Shown one piece after another: positions 48,889-58,440 of a DNA stretch of 64,000 nucleotides (positions within the stretch are counted from its first letter, which is position 1; every line of letters begins with the position of its first letter). The stretch is from Dongia deserti (GTDB lineage: Bacteria > Pseudomonadota > Alphaproteobacteria > Dongiales > Dongiaceae). The stretch spans positions 124,001 through 188,000 of the forward strand of contig NZ_QORW01000002.1 of NCBI RefSeq assembly GCF_003574735.1. The letters run 5' to 3'. A model generated the notes under the pieces. That model was given only the letters and a program-made list of their open reading frames with translations. It did no database searches and was not told the DNA's origin. The position numbers and the translations under genes were made by a program.

Positions 48889-50289
48889 ATGGCCAAGCAG
48901 AAGAACACGCGCACCGAGAGCGACTCCTTCGGCCCGATCGACGTGCCGGCTGACAAACTGTGGGGCGCGCAGACCCAGCGTTCGTTCCAGAACTTCAAGA
49001 TCGGCGGCGAGCGTATGCCGACGCCTTTGATCCGCGCCTTCGGCCTGCTCAAGCAGGCGGCGGCGGAGGCCAACATGGCGGCGGGCAAGCTCGACAAGAA
49101 GATCGGCAAGGCGATCGCCGCGGCCGCGGCGGAAGTGGCGAACGGACAGCTCGACGATCACTTCCCGCTGGTAGTGTGGCAGACCGGATCCGGCACGCAG
49201 ACCAACATGAACCTCAACGAGGTCATCGCCAACCGCGCCAACGAGATGCTGGGTGGCAAGCGCGGCGACAAGAAGCCGGTGCACCCGAATGACCAAGTGA
49301 ACTACGGTCAGTCCTCCAATGACTCCTTCCCGACCGCCATGCATATCGCCGCCGTGCAGCAGGTCCACGATCTGGTGCTGCCGGCGCTCGATCACCTCGC
49401 CAGGGCGCTGGAGACCAAGAGCAAGGAATTCGCCAAGGTCATCAAGATCGGCCGCACCCATCTGCAGGATGCGACACCGGTTACGCTCGGCCAGGAGTTC
49501 TCCGGCTATGCGATGCAGCTGCGCCTCGGCATCGATCGCGTGAAGGCCTGCCTGCCGCGGCTCTATGCGCTGGCGCAAGGCGGCACCGCGGTCGGCACCG
49601 GCCTCAACAGCGCCAAAGGATTCGACAAGGCGTTTGCGGATGAGCTGAAGAAGCTGACCGGCCTGCCGTTCGTGCCGGCGAAGAACAAGTTCGAGGCGCT
49701 CGCGGCCCACGATGCGATGGTGGAGATCTCCGGCGCCTACAACGTGCTGGCGGCCTCTCTCATGAAGATCGCGAACGACCTGCGCCTCTTGGGCTCCGGC
49801 CCGCGCTCCGGCATTGCGGAGATCAACCTGCCGGAGAACGAGCCCGGCTCCTCCATCATGCCGGGCAAGGTCAATCCGACCCAGGCCGAGGCCATGACCA
49901 TGGTCTGCGCGCAGGTGATGGGCAACCACGTGACCGTGACGATCGCCGGCTCCAACGGCCATCTCGAACTCAACGTGTTCAAGCCGGTCATCATCTACAA
50001 CGTATTGCAGTCCGGCCGCTTGATCGCGGATGCTTGCCGCAGCTTCACCGATAATTGCGTCGCCGGCATCACGGTCAATTTGCCACGCATCAAGCAGCTG
50101 CTCGAGCAGTCGCTGATGCTGGTGACCGCGCTCAACACCCGCATCGGCTACGACAACGCCGCCAAGGTCGCGAAGAAGGCGCACAAGGAAGGCAAGAGCC
50201 TGAAGCAGGCCGCGCTGGAGCTCGACCTGCTGACCTCCGAGCAGTTCGACAAATGGGTGCGGCCCCAGGACATGCTGGGACCGAAGTGA
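48889..50289 (+). CDS. fumC: Class II fumarate hydratase
   Basis: 466-residue iron-independent enzyme of the citric-acid cycle converting fumarate to malate. The signature [11 protein letters not shown] is present, as are [19 protein letters not shown] and [20 protein letters not shown]; the catalytic Ser of the signature and His of the second region are intact. The ATG at 48889 gives normal length. A palindromic repeat follows the gene at 50336-50432. Confidence 0.97.
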   Translation: MAKQKNTRTESDSFGPIDVPADKLWGAQTQRSFQNFKIGGERMPTPLIRAFGLLKQAAAEANMAAGKLDKKIGKAIAAAAAEVANGQLDDHFPLVVWQTGSGTQTNMNLNEVIANRANEMLGGKRGDKKPVHPNDQVNYGQSSNDSFPTAMHIAAVQQVHDLVLPALDHLARALETKSKEFAKVIKIGRTHLQDATPVTLGQEFSGYAMQLRLGIDRVKACLPRLYALAQGGTAVGTGLNSAKGFDKAFADELKKLTGLPFVPAKNKFEALAAHDAMVEISGAYNVLAASLMKIANDLRLLGSGPRSGIAEINLPENEPGSSIMPGKVNPTQAEAMTMVCAQVMGNHVTVTIAGSNGHLELNVFKPVIIYNVLQSGRLIADACRSFTDNCVAGITVNLPRIKQLLEQSLMLVTALNTRIGYDNAAKVAKKAHKEGKSLKQAALELDLLTSEQFDKWVRPQDMLGPK

Positions 50290-50335
50290 CGCGGTAGTCG
50301 TGGTGTTGACGCACGGCAGAACCACTTCGCAGACC

Positions 50336-50432
50336 GTCACCCCGGCCTTGAGCCGGGGCCCATTCCTCAGCCGCTCCAGCGTCCGAACAATGGACCCCGG
50401 ATCACGCCACTTCGTGGCTGTCCGGGATGACG
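50336..50432. repeat. GTCACCCCGG palindromic repeat (REP-like), copy 1
   Basis: A 97-base imperfect palindrome running from GTCACCCCGGC to CCGGGATGACG and containing an inner GGACCCCGGATCACGCC. It closely matches the second copy at 58325-58423. Such elements occur between genes in alphaproteobacteria, often at gene ends; this one follows fumC and may act as a transcript-end structure. Confidence 0.8.
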
Positions 50433-50451
50433 GAGGGAGCAAGCGTCGGCG

Positions 50452-50694
50452 ATGAGTGCTTCCGACCATCGCCTGGAGAAGCATTCCGTCGCGATTGCCG
50501 GCCATCGCACCAGCGTCACGCTCGAGGCTATCTTCTGGCGCGCGCTCAAGAGCATCGCGAAGGAACGCCGCCGCTCGCTCTCTGAATTGATCGCTGAAAT
50601 CGACAGCAGGCGCGGCGAAATGGATCCGCCCCCCAACCTTTCAAGCGCGCTCAGAGTCTATGTACTATCGCAGTCACGCGCAGGCAGGGCATGA
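50452..50694 (+). CDS. Ribbon-helix-helix protein (RHH_4 type)
   Basis: 80-residue putative DNA-binding protein with the ribbon-helix-helix pattern KHSVAIAGHRTSVTLEAIFW followed by LKSIAKERRRSLSELIAEID. The family is common in alphaproteobacteria and its targets are unknown. The stop overlaps the start of the GMC oxidoreductase gene by four bases (50691-50694), so the regulator and enzyme are co-translated. Confidence 0.82.
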   Translation: MSASDHRLEKHSVAIAGHRTSVTLEAIFWRALKSIAKERRRSLSELIAEIDSRRGEMDPPPNLSSALRVYVLSQSRAGRA

Positions 50695-52307
50695 CTCAGG
50701 AACCAACGCTCGGCACCTACGACTACATCATTGTCGGCGGCGGCACCGCCGGGTGCCTGCTGGCCAATCGCCTGTCCGCCGATCCGGGCGTGTCCGTCCT
50801 GCTGCTCGAGGCTGGCGGCAAGGACGACTACCTCTGGATCCACATCCCGGTCGGCTATCTCTATTGCATGGGGAACCCGCGCACCGACTGGTGCTTCAAG
50901 ACGGAAGCGGAGCCGGGGCTCGGCGGGCGCGCCATCAACTATCCGCGCGGCAAGGTGCTGGGCGGCTGCTCCTCCATCAACGGCATGATCTACATGCGCG
51001 GGCAGGCGCGCGATTACGACCACTGGCGGCAGCTCGGAAACCAGGGCTGGGGCTGGGATGACGTGCTTCCGCATTTCAGGCGGCACGAGGATTACCTGCA
51101 CGGCGCCGACGACGCGCACGGCGCCGGCGGCGAATGGCGCATCGATCGCCAGCGCCTGCACTGGCCGATCCTGGATACGATCCGTGAGGCGGCGGTCGCG
51201 ACCGGCATCCCCAGCGTCACCGACTTCAACCGTGGCGACAATCACGGCGTCGCCTATTTCCACGTGACGCAGCGCGGCGGCCTCCGTGTCAACACCGCCA
51301 GGGCGTTCCTGAAGCCGGTGCGCAACAGGCCCAATCTGCGCATCGTCTCGCAGGCGCAGGCGAAGCGCGTGCTGATCGAGAATCGGCGCGCGGTCGGCGT
51401 GCAGGCAAGCGTCGCCGGCGCGGACCAGGTCGCACGAGCGCGCGGTGAAGTGATCCTGAGTGCCGGCGCCATCGGCTCGCCGCATCTGCTCGAGCTCTCC
51501 GGCGTCGGAGAGGCCGCGCGGCTGTACGATCTCGGCATCGAGATCGTGCATGCGCTGCCCGGCGTCGGCGAGAACCTTCAGGACCATCTGCAGCTGCGTC
51601 TGATCTACAAGGTCCAAAACGCGCTGACGCTCAACACATTATCGGCGAGCCTGTGGGGCAAGGCGCGCATCGGCTTCGAATACCTGCTGCGGCAGAGCGG
51701 GCCAATGTCCATGGCGCCGAGCCAGCTGGGCGCCTTCGCCAAGTCGGATCCGAGCCTCGAGACGCCCGACCTCGAATATCACATCCAGCCGCTGTCGCTG
51801 GATCGGTTCGGCGAGCCCTTGCATCCCTTCCCCGCCGTGACCATGAGCGTGTGCAATCTGCGCCCGGAGAGCCGCGGCAGTGTCCATTCCGTGAGCGCGC
51901 ATTTCGGTGAGTCGCCGGCGATCCGTCCCAACTACCTCTCCACGCAGCGCGACCGATTGGTCGCGGCTTCCGCGATCCGCCTCACCCGCCGCATCATGCA
52001 GGCGGCACCGATGCAGCCGCACGCGCCGGAGGAGTTCAAGCCCGGCCTTGCCTTCCAGAGCGACGAGGAGCTGGCCGAGGCGGCCGGGCAGATCGGCACC
52101 ACCATCTTTCACCCGGTGGGCACGGCGAAGATGGGCCGCGACGACAGGGCCGTGGTCGACGAGCGGCTGCGGGTGCGCGGCATCGAGCGCCTGCGCGTGA
52201 TCGACGCCTCGATCATGCCGACCATCACCTCTGGCAACACCAACGCGCCGACCCTGATGATCGCCGAGAAGGGTGCTGCCATGCTGCGCGAGGACCGCCG
52301 AGCCTGA
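50691..52307 (+). CDS. GMC-family FAD-dependent oxidoreductase
   Basis: 538-residue flavoenzyme of the glucose-methanol-choline family. The FAD motif is YIIVGGGTAGCLLANRLS at residues 12-29; PRGKVLGGCSSINGMIYMRG and the catalytic-site region TIFHPVGTAKMG are typical of choline-dehydrogenase-like members, as is the closing NTNAPTLMIAEKGA. The substrate alcohol is unknown. It overlaps the RHH gene and is followed by the L7/L12-like gene 49 bases later. Confidence 0.9.
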   Translation: MTQEPTLGTYDYIIVGGGTAGCLLANRLSADPGVSVLLLEAGGKDDYLWIHIPVGYLYCMGNPRTDWCFKTEAEPGLGGRAINYPRGKVLGGCSSINGMIYMRGQARDYDHWRQLGNQGWGWDDVLPHFRRHEDYLHGADDAHGAGGEWRIDRQRLHWPILDTIREAAVATGIPSVTDFNRGDNHGVAYFHVTQRGGLRVNTARAFLKPVRNRPNLRIVSQAQAKRVLIENRRAVGVQASVAGADQVARARGEVILSAGAIGSPHLLELSGVGEAARLYDLGIEIVHALPGVGENLQDHLQLRLIYKVQNALTLNTLSASLWGKARIGFEYLLRQSGPMSMAPSQLGAFAKSDPSLETPDLEYHIQPLSLDRFGEPLHPFPAVTMSVCNLRPESRGSVHSVSAHFGESPAIRPNYLSTQRDRLVAASAIRLTRRIMQAAPMQPHAPEEFKPGLAFQSDEELAEAAGQIGTTIFHPVGTAKMGRDDRAVVDERLRVRGIERLRVIDASIMPTITSGNTNAPTLMIAEKGAAMLREDRRA

Positions 52308-52356
52308 CCCGCAGATTGCGCTTGTCATCCGGAGCGCGCGATCTCACCATGGCTGC

Positions 52357-52671
52357 ATGCTCAAATACCTCATCCTCGGAATCGTCATCCTGGCGGTGAT
52401 CTTCCTGGTCATGCGGGCGTTCGGTCGTCGGCCGAAGGACGTGGGCGGAGGCGACAAGCCGAAGATGATCGCTCCGGACGGCGGCGCAGTCGCGGCGGAG
52501 ATCGAAGGCCAGGAGCTGGATATCGACCCCAAGGTCCTCGACGAGGTACGCCGGCTGTCCGCGGGCGGCCAGAAGATCGAAGCAATCAAGCTGTTGCGCG
52601 AAGCCACCGGCCTTGGCTTGGCGGACGCGAAGGGCATCGTCGACTCGCTCGACCGCATTCGCCCCAAGTAA
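52357..52671 (+). CDS. Membrane-anchored L7/L12 C-terminal-domain-like protein
   Basis: 104-residue protein. Residues 3-20 are a membrane helix (KYLILGIVILAVIFLVM) and the end carries the helix-loop-helix EAIKLLREATGLGLADAKGIVDSL, which matches the ribosomal protein L7/L12 C-terminal fold. In the ribosome this fold binds translation factors; here, tethered to the membrane, its partner is unknown. The ATG at 52357 follows a GGAG and is preferred over an upstream Met in the GMC gene. Confidence 0.75.
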   Translation: MLKYLILGIVILAVIFLVMRAFGRRPKDVGGGDKPKMIAPDGGAVAAEIEGQELDIDPKVLDEVRRLSAGGQKIEAIKLLREATGLGLADAKGIVDSLDRIRPK

Positions 52672-52674
52672 GCC

Positions 52675-53532
52675 TCATTTCAGCGGCAGATATATGTCCG
52701 AGATCAGCTCCGTCGGCGGTGTGTCGCGCGGGGTGTTGAGATACTCCTCCACGCACGGCGCGTCGGCGGGCTCGCGGGCGGATTGCGGCAGCCATGTGCC
52801 GTAGAGCCATTCATAGGCGCCACGCATGTCCGCATACGGACCCTTGTGGCGCAGCACTGCATACTCGCCGGCGGCGATGATGACGGGCTCGAGCGGCGGC
52901 TCGATCGACAGCGCTGCGGGCGCAATGATGGCGGCGCGCGACCGCAGCTCTGCCTGCGGCACAGAGGCAGGATCATCATAGTAGATGCCGAACATGCGCA
53001 GCCCCGGACCGAGCAGGTTGCGCGCACCCAAGACGCCGAACAGTTTCTCGAACGCGCGGCCGATCTCCATGTAGGAGCCGCGGTGCGGAATCGTTACCGC
53101 CTGCATCTGCGGCAGAGTACGGATCTCGACGTGCTGCATGGTTGAGCTCCCGTGTTTCGTGGCTGGATCGAAGCGGCGATGGCTGCCTTCCCGGCGGTAT
53201 TTCGCCGGCGGCATGCCATAAGCCGCTTTGAAGGCGCGCGTGAAGGATTCGACACCGCCGAAGCCGGACTTCTCCGCGATCTCCTCGATTGGACGATCGG
53301 TGTGGGTGAGCCAACCGGTGGCGCGGTGCAAGCGCAGGCGCCGCACCGTCGTCGCGATCGTCTCGCCGCGCATGGCATGATAGATGCGATGCCAGTGATA
53401 GGGCGAGAGGCAGGCGACCTCCGCCAGCTTGTTCAGATCGAGTTCGTCATCCAGGTGATCGAACACATAGGCCGTCACGCGATCCATGCGCTCGCCATAC
53501 TCGATCCAGTGATTGTTGCCCGCTCGCGTCAT
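52675..53532 (-). CDS. AraC-family regulator with GyrI-like effector domain
   Basis: 285-residue protein. The N-terminal half (about 10-115) holds two helix-turn-helix motifs, with LAEVACLSPYHWHRIYHAM and IAEKSGFGGVESFTRAFKAAYG. The C-terminal half (about 130-285) matches the GyrI-like small-molecule-binding domain (VEIRTLPQMQAVTIPHRGSY; AGEYAVLRHKGPY). This arrangement is found in Rob- and BmrR-like multidrug and stress regulators. It is convergent with the L12-like gene and separated from asmA by a likely terminator. Confidence 0.88.
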   Translation of the reverse strand: MTRAGNNHWIEYGERMDRVTAYVFDHLDDELDLNKLAEVACLSPYHWHRIYHAMRGETIATTVRRLRLHRATGWLTHTDRPIEEIAEKSGFGGVESFTRAFKAAYGMPPAKYRREGSHRRFDPATKHGSSTMQHVEIRTLPQMQAVTIPHRGSYMEIGRAFEKLFGVLGARNLLGPGLRMFGIYYDDPASVPQAELRSRAAIIAPAALSIEPPLEPVIIAAGEYAVLRHKGPYADMRGAYEWLYGTWLPQSAREPADAPCVEEYLNTPRDTPPTELISDIYLPLK

Positions 53533-53590
53533 GGGCGGCAGCTAAGCACGGATCGATTTGACAAATCTTGCGGAATGCATCGCCTCGCAT

Positions 53591-53616
53591 GAAACGGGCG
53601 GCGTAGTGGCCGCCCG
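53591..53616 (-). terminator. Probable terminator after asmA-family gene
   Basis: On the minus strand CGGGCGGC, six bases, GCCGCCCG forms a perfect eight-pair hairpin followed by TTT. It begins 26 bases after the stop of the AsmA-family gene and before the AraC/GyrI gene that lies downstream on the same strand. Confidence 0.55.
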
Positions 53617-53641
53617 ATCCATATGTGATCTCGAAGACTGG

Positions 53642-56600
53642 CTAGTCGCCGAAGCCTGGCAGCTTCAGGCCAGGGATAATGATGTCCGGCTGCTTTTGCT
53701 CCTGCTGCGGCTGCTGTTCGCCGGGCGGAACAGCGCCGGGCTCGGTCGCGCCAGGTTCGGCTGGTTGTTCTGCCGGTGCCTGCTGCTCCGGCTCCGGTGC
53801 CTGTTCGGCTGGCGCTTCCTCAGCGGGCGCTTGTTCGGCAGGGGCCTCTTCCGCTGGCGCTGTGCCTGGCACCGCAGCGCCCGGTTCGCTCGGCTGCTGT
53901 TGCTGCTGTTGCGCCGGCTGCTGTTGCTGCTGCTGTTTCTTCTTGGTCGTGCCGCCGAACAGGTCGCCGACACCCGGCAGAACGGCGCCGGGCTGTTGCT
54001 GCTGTTGCTGTTGTGGTTGTTGTTGTTGCTTCCCCCCGCCCAGCAGATCGCCCACGCCTGGCAGCTTCACCCCCGGCACAGTGCCGACGCCGGGAATCTG
54101 AGCACCCGGCTGACCTTCCGTGCTGGTCGCCGGCGCGGTCTGCTGGCCGCCCAGCAGGTTGCCGATGCCCGGCAGCTTCTTGAGTCCGGGAATCTCGTCC
54201 ACCAGGCCGCCCGGATTGAACGCGCCCTGCTGCGTCAGCCCCATGAGGCCAGTCGCACCGGCGGCGCCGTTGGTGGCGAATCTCGGCGTTGGCGTCATCG
54301 GCCCATCCAGCGCGATGCTCATGAACGCCTCCTGCGCGTCCTTGCCGAACAGGTCGACGATCATGTCCATCGCCCAACCGCCGATGTCGAAATCGCCCTT
54401 GGCCGTGCCGCGCGCCCGCGGGTTCACGAAGGCGAAGTCCTGGGTGTTGAGCACGCCCTGCTTGATGTTGAACGTGCCGTCCAGCTTGTTGTCGACGCCG
54501 GTGTAGGATGAGAGGATGCCGTTCACCGCACTGGTGATGCCCTGCACCTGCTTCACCTTCGCACCGAGAACACCGATCAGGGCGGAGCCGACCTGCTGCT
54601 CCATCTTGCCGATGATCTGCACGGTGCCGTCGATGTTGCCGCTACCGGCGAGCGAGCGCATCAACGCAGCCTGGCTTTCACCCGCGCCGGTGGCGTTGAG
54701 GTTGAGCGAGAGCGGGCCCTTGATCTGGTTGCCGGCGATGCCGCCGCCAGCCAACTGACCGACCTGGATCTTGTCCACGGCCACCTTGGCGTCGAGCTTG
54801 GTGGTCGGCGTGCTGGCATCTACGGTGGTGCCGCCGAGGTTGAAGCCGCCGCCATAGATCTTGCCCTGTAGCGTCTGCATGGTGGCCACGCCGTTGCGCA
54901 CCGTGATCTTTGCGACCAGGTCGTCGATCTGCTGGTCCGGCATGATCAGGGACTTCGCGGTGAAGTCGATGTCCGCGTCCTGGTTCCGGAGCGCCGACAG
55001 ATCGAGCGGTTCCTTGGACCAGGGCGAACCGCCCTTGCCGCCACCGCCGGAACCCGCACCGGCGGCCGACTTGCCGCTATCGCCCCCCATGAAGGGTGTC
55101 AGATTGACGACACCGCCTTTGAGATTGGCGACGACCATCGGCTTGGCGCCGGTCGCGTCATAGCTGGCGTTGCCGGCGATCGAGCTGTTGCCCCAGGCGG
55201 CGTTCAGGTCGGAGACCTTGGCATTCTTGGTGTTGCCTTGCGCTTTCAGCGATGCCTTCAGCGGCCCGGCCTTGACGCCGGAACTCTGGATGTCCGCCAT
55301 CTGCAGCAGCTGCGTGAACTCCGGATGGTCCGCCGACAAGGCGATGTTGAAGCCGACCGGAGGTGGATTGTTGGGATCCTTGCCCTTCGGCATCTGCACG
55401 GTGCCGGCGACCTTCGCCTTGCCACCGATGCCGTTGAGATTGAGATCCAGCGCCATGTCCTCCGCGCTGCCCTTGAGCGTGCCGGCGATGCCCAGCGCGC
55501 CGACCGATTTCGCTTTCGGCCCGGCAAGGCCCGCCAGCTGCAGCAGAGGCGCCGGCTTGTCCGCGGTGAGGTTGAGCGCGGTGTCGATTTGCGGCGTACC
55601 CGAGATGCCGGCGACCTTGCCCTTCAGCGTGCCTTTGCCTCCGATGCCGGCCATCGCCAGCGCGACGTCGTAGGTCAGATCGTCGGCGCCGCTTTGCGCC
55701 TGTCCGGTGAAGCTGACGGCGCCCATGTTCTTGGCCGCATCGGCCGGCGCGCCGGTCAATTCGGCGATCGGGCCCAGGTCCTTGGCCTTGATGTCGAAAG
55801 TGGAGTTGATCTTCGGAATCCCCTGGCCGATGCCGTTGGCCGTGCCCTTGGCCGCGCCCTGGAAGCCGATGCCGGCCATCGCCGCATTCACGTCATAGGT
55901 AACATCGGTCGGGGTTCCGGCCGCGGTGCCTTTCAGCGTGAGCGCGCCGAACTTGCCCTGCGGCTGCGGGCCCATGCCGGCCATCTGCAGCACACGCCCG
56001 GCATCCTTCGCGGTCACGTCAAACTTGGAATCGAACTTCGGATCGCCTTTGAGGTCCGTGATCTTCGCAGCAACGTTCGCCTTGCCGCCCTGGAAGTCGG
56101 CGACGCTCAGCTCCTTCACGTCGAGCGCGCCGTTCGCAACCTGTGCCACCAGCCGCAAGCCGCTGATCTGCTGCTCGTTCATGGTGAGCGAGCCGGCCTT
56201 GAAGTCGACATTGGCGTTGTAGTCGGCGAGCGGCGCCAGCGCCTTCAGCGGATTGCCGCCCTGGTCCGGCTTCTTGTCGGTCGTCGCGGGCTGCGCTTCC
56301 TCTTTCGCGGACTTGACCGGCATGTAGCCGTCTACATTCAGCTTGTCGATCGCGAGGCCGACGCCAAGGCCCATCTGCTTGCGCTGCGCGCCATCCGGCA
56401 ACGCCAGCGCCACGCCGCCGGTGATGTTCGATTGGTCGAGCGTGGCCTTGAGATTAGCGAGCTCCGCCTGGGAAGGATTGTATTTGACACCGGTATTGAG
56501 CGCGAACCTGCGCAGGCGATCGTCCGGCACATCCTTGACCGCCCCCGGCACAAACGCGTCGATCAGGGCGCGCAGATTGCTCGAATCGGCCTTCAGCGTT

Positions 56601-57934
56601 CCGTCGAAGTTCGGCTGGCCGTTCTGCGCGCTGAGCGCGCCGTTGAGTGCCACGGTGCTACTGCCCGGCAGCTTGGCGGACGCGGTCTTGATGGTGAGCA
56701 CGCCTTTCGCCAGCTGTACGGCAACGTTCGTGTTTTCGATCGCCTGACCCTTGTAGACAATCTGCTCGACCGTCATGCCGAGGTCGGCCGTCACGTCGGC
56801 CGGCAGGCTGAAGGGCTCGGCCGGCTTGGCCGGCCCCGCTGGCGATTGCGCCGGCGCTTCCGCGCTCTCCTGCTTCGCCTCGCCGGCCGGCATCAACTTG
56901 TCCAGGTCGACGCGGCCGACGGCGACGTTCGCTTTCACGGTCGGTGCCGCCTCGTAATTGGCGGCGACGTTCGCCTTGGCGTTCAGATCGCCCAGCGTGG
57001 CGGTGAAATTGTCCGTCCCGGCATTGGTTTTGCCGGCCTTGATGTCGGCATCGACCGCGAACGCCTGCGCCATGATCGGCGGCAGCCCGTCGGCCGACTG
57101 GTTCGGCATGCTCGCGATCAGCTGCGCCAGGTTCTCGCCCTTGCTGGAGAGCTTGCCGGTGACGATGGGCTTGCTGGCATCCTCCACCGCGGACACATCG
57201 ACCTGGCCGACGAAGCCGATGGTGGCTTTCGCCTCGGTCAGGTTGAAGGTGACCTCCACCGGCATCGGCGCCTGCTGATTGAGCGCACCGGTCTTGATGC
57301 GGAAGCCGAGCGGGATGTTGACGACGGTGGCGCCGCCTTCGGCCTGGAAAGGCCCGGTGAGGCTGTCCAGCGACAGATCTATGTTGAGATTCTCCACCTT
57401 CTGCTCGGTGCCGGCGGCGAGGTCGCGATAGATGAGCGTGCCGCCTTCGATCGAGGCACTCTTGATCACCACCGCCATGTCGCCGCCGCCGGATGGGGGC
57501 GCCGTGCTTGGCTCCGGAACCACACCGGCTTCCGGCGCCTCGACTTCGGGCGCGATCTGCCAGTTGCCGCTGCCATCCTTCAGCTTCTCGAAGACGAAGG
57601 TCGGCTTTTCGAGGACCACCTCTTCTACCTCGACCTTGCCGGAGATCAGCGGCATCAACGCCACGTTCACTTTCGCCGACTCGAGGGTCGCCATGTCGGG
57701 TTGGCTGCCTCCCGGCGCGTTGCCGAAGCGGACGCCGGAGACCGTCACGCCGGGTGTGGGCAGGATCGTGAGCGAGATGTCTCCGTCGATCGCGAGGTCA
57801 CGCCCAGTCGCCTTCTTCGCCTGCGCCGCGATCTCCGCCTTATAATCGTTGAGATCGATAAAAAACGGCGCCGCCAACGCCACCACAACGAGGAGGCCAA
57901 CGAGGCCGCCGACGATCCACAGCACTTTCTTCAT
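53642..57934 (-). CDS. Very large AsmA-family protein with Gln/Pro/Ala-rich tail
   Basis: 1430-residue inner-membrane/periplasmic protein of the AsmA/TamB-like group, thought to move phospholipids toward the outer membrane. An N-terminal helix (residues about 5-25) anchors it, and the AsmA opening follows (FIDLNDYKAEIAAQAKKATGRDL, ends only). The middle (about residues 655-895) contains about three repeats of 75 residues with the core TYDV-AMAGIG. The last ~187 residues (53645-54205) are low-complexity Gln, Pro, Ala and Glu, with short LPGVGDLLGG-type units. It is longer than most family members. No partner genes lie beside it. Confidence 0.85.
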   Translation of the reverse strand: MKKVLWIVGGLVGLLVVVALAAPFFIDLNDYKAEIAAQAKKATGRDLAIDGDISLTILPTPGVTVSGVRFGNAPGGSQPDMATLESAKVNVALMPLISGKVEVEEVVLEKPTFVFEKLKDGSGNWQIAPEVEAPEAGVVPEPSTAPPSGGGDMAVVIKSASIEGGTLIYRDLAAGTEQKVENLNIDLSLDSLTGPFQAEGGATVVNIPLGFRIKTGALNQQAPMPVEVTFNLTEAKATIGFVGQVDVSAVEDASKPIVTGKLSSKGENLAQLIASMPNQSADGLPPIMAQAFAVDADIKAGKTNAGTDNFTATLGDLNAKANVAANYEAAPTVKANVAVGRVDLDKLMPAGEAKQESAEAPAQSPAGPAKPAEPFSLPADVTADLGMTVEQIVYKGQAIENTNVAVQLAKGVLTIKTASAKLPGSSTVALNGALSAQNGQPNFDGTLKADSSNLRALIDAFVPGAVKDVPDDRLRRFALNTGVKYNPSQAELANLKATLDQSNITGGVALALPDGAQRKQMGLGVGLAIDKLNVDGYMPVKSAKEEAQPATTDKKPDQGGNPLKALAPLADYNANVDFKAGSLTMNEQQISGLRLVAQVANGALDVKELSVADFQGGKANVAAKITDLKGDPKFDSKFDVTAKDAGRVLQMAGMGPQPQGKFGALTLKGTAAGTPTDVTYDVNAAMAGIGFQGAAKGTANGIGQGIPKINSTFDIKAKDLGPIAELTGAPADAAKNMGAVSFTGQAQSGADDLTYDVALAMAGIGGKGTLKGKVAGISGTPQIDTALNLTADKPAPLLQLAGLAGPKAKSVGALGIAGTLKGSAEDMALDLNLNGIGGKAKVAGTVQMPKGKDPNNPPPVGFNIALSADHPEFTQLLQMADIQSSGVKAGPLKASLKAQGNTKNAKVSDLNAAWGNSSIAGNASYDATGAKPMVVANLKGGVVNLTPFMGGDSGKSAAGAGSGGGGKGGSPWSKEPLDLSALRNQDADIDFTAKSLIMPDQQIDDLVAKITVRNGVATMQTLQGKIYGGGFNLGGTTVDASTPTTKLDAKVAVDKIQVGQLAGGGIAGNQIKGPLSLNLNATGAGESQAALMRSLAGSGNIDGTVQIIGKMEQQVGSALIGVLGAKVKQVQGITSAVNGILSSYTGVDNKLDGTFNIKQGVLNTQDFAFVNPRARGTAKGDFDIGGWAMDMIVDLFGKDAQEAFMSIALDGPMTPTPRFATNGAAGATGLMGLTQQGAFNPGGLVDEIPGLKKLPGIGNLLGGQQTAPATSTEGQPGAQIPGVGTVPGVKLPGVGDLLGGGKQQQQPQQQQQQQPGAVLPGVGDLFGGTTKKKQQQQQQPAQQQQQQPSEPGAAVPGTAPAEEAPAEQAPAEEAPAEQAPEPEQQAPAEQPAEPGATEPGAVPPGEQQPQQEQKQPDIIIPGLKLPGFGD

Positions 57935-58101
57935 GTCGTTCCTGCCCTTTTGTGGCTAGCCGGGTCGGCTCACCCCTCGGGTTCCGGGGCCGAATTCAGA
58001 ATCGGAACCGCTTGCGGTCATTATCGCTGCGGGACAAAATGCCTCGCAAGCACAACTCGCCCGACCCAGGTGAAATTTTCGCGAGCCCGAAGGCCCTTGA
58101 T

Positions 58102-58299
58102 ATGGCTGAGATTGTCAATCTGAACCACGTCCGCAAGGCCAAGCAGCGCGAGGAAGACAAGCGCCGAGCCCGCGAGCGCCGCGTCAAATGGGGCCGGATC
58201 AAAGCCGACCGCGAGCGCGAGCGCCTGCTGGAAGCCAAGGCCGAGAAGATCCACGAGGGCCACCGGCGGGAAAAGCCGAAGGATGAGCGTGAGGACTAA
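58102..58299 (+). CDS. DUF4169 family small protein
   Basis: 65-residue basic protein starting at ATG 58102. The opening AEIVNLNHVRKAKQREEDKR and the following RVKWGRIKADRERER fit DUF4169, an alphaproteobacterial family of unknown function; the rest is a charged helix ending GHRREKPKDERED. An open frame extends upstream to 57952 without coding character. Divergent from asmA. Its presence supports the alphaproteobacterial assignment. Confidence 0.8.
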   Translation: MAEIVNLNHVRKAKQREEDKRRARERRVKWGRIKADRERERLLEAKAEKIHEGHRREKPKDERED

Positions 58300-58324
58300 A
58301 CGCTCACCCGCGCCACCACTCCTA

Positions 58325-58423
58325 TGTCACCCCGGCCTCCGAGCCGGGGTCCATTGCGCCGCTTGGCGCCAAGCCCATCCATGGACCCCGGATCACGCCG
58401 CTTCGCGGCTGTCCGGGGTGACA
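58325..58423. repeat. TGTCACCCCGG palindromic repeat (REP-like), copy 2
   Basis: A 99-base element with perfect 11-base terminal inverted repeats, TGTCACCCCGG and CCGGGGTGACA, and an inner ATGGACCCCGGATCACGCCGC. It matches copy 1 at 50336-50432. It lies between the DUF4169 gene and the CPCC pseudogene and may end transcription of the former. Confidence 0.85.
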
Positions 58424-58440
58424 GATTGAGGAATGTGACT

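Noticed and set aside
53642-54210. CRISPR or tandem DNA repeat in the AsmA tail
   Set aside because: The repeated DNA is in-frame Gln/Pro/Ala codons of an intact gene, without regular spacers.
55238-58123. 961-residue open frame on the plus strand opposite the AsmA-family gene
   Set aside because: It is the antisense shadow of a GC-rich coding gene; composition is Arg/His/Asp-rich with no domain, and the AsmA frame is clearly the real one.
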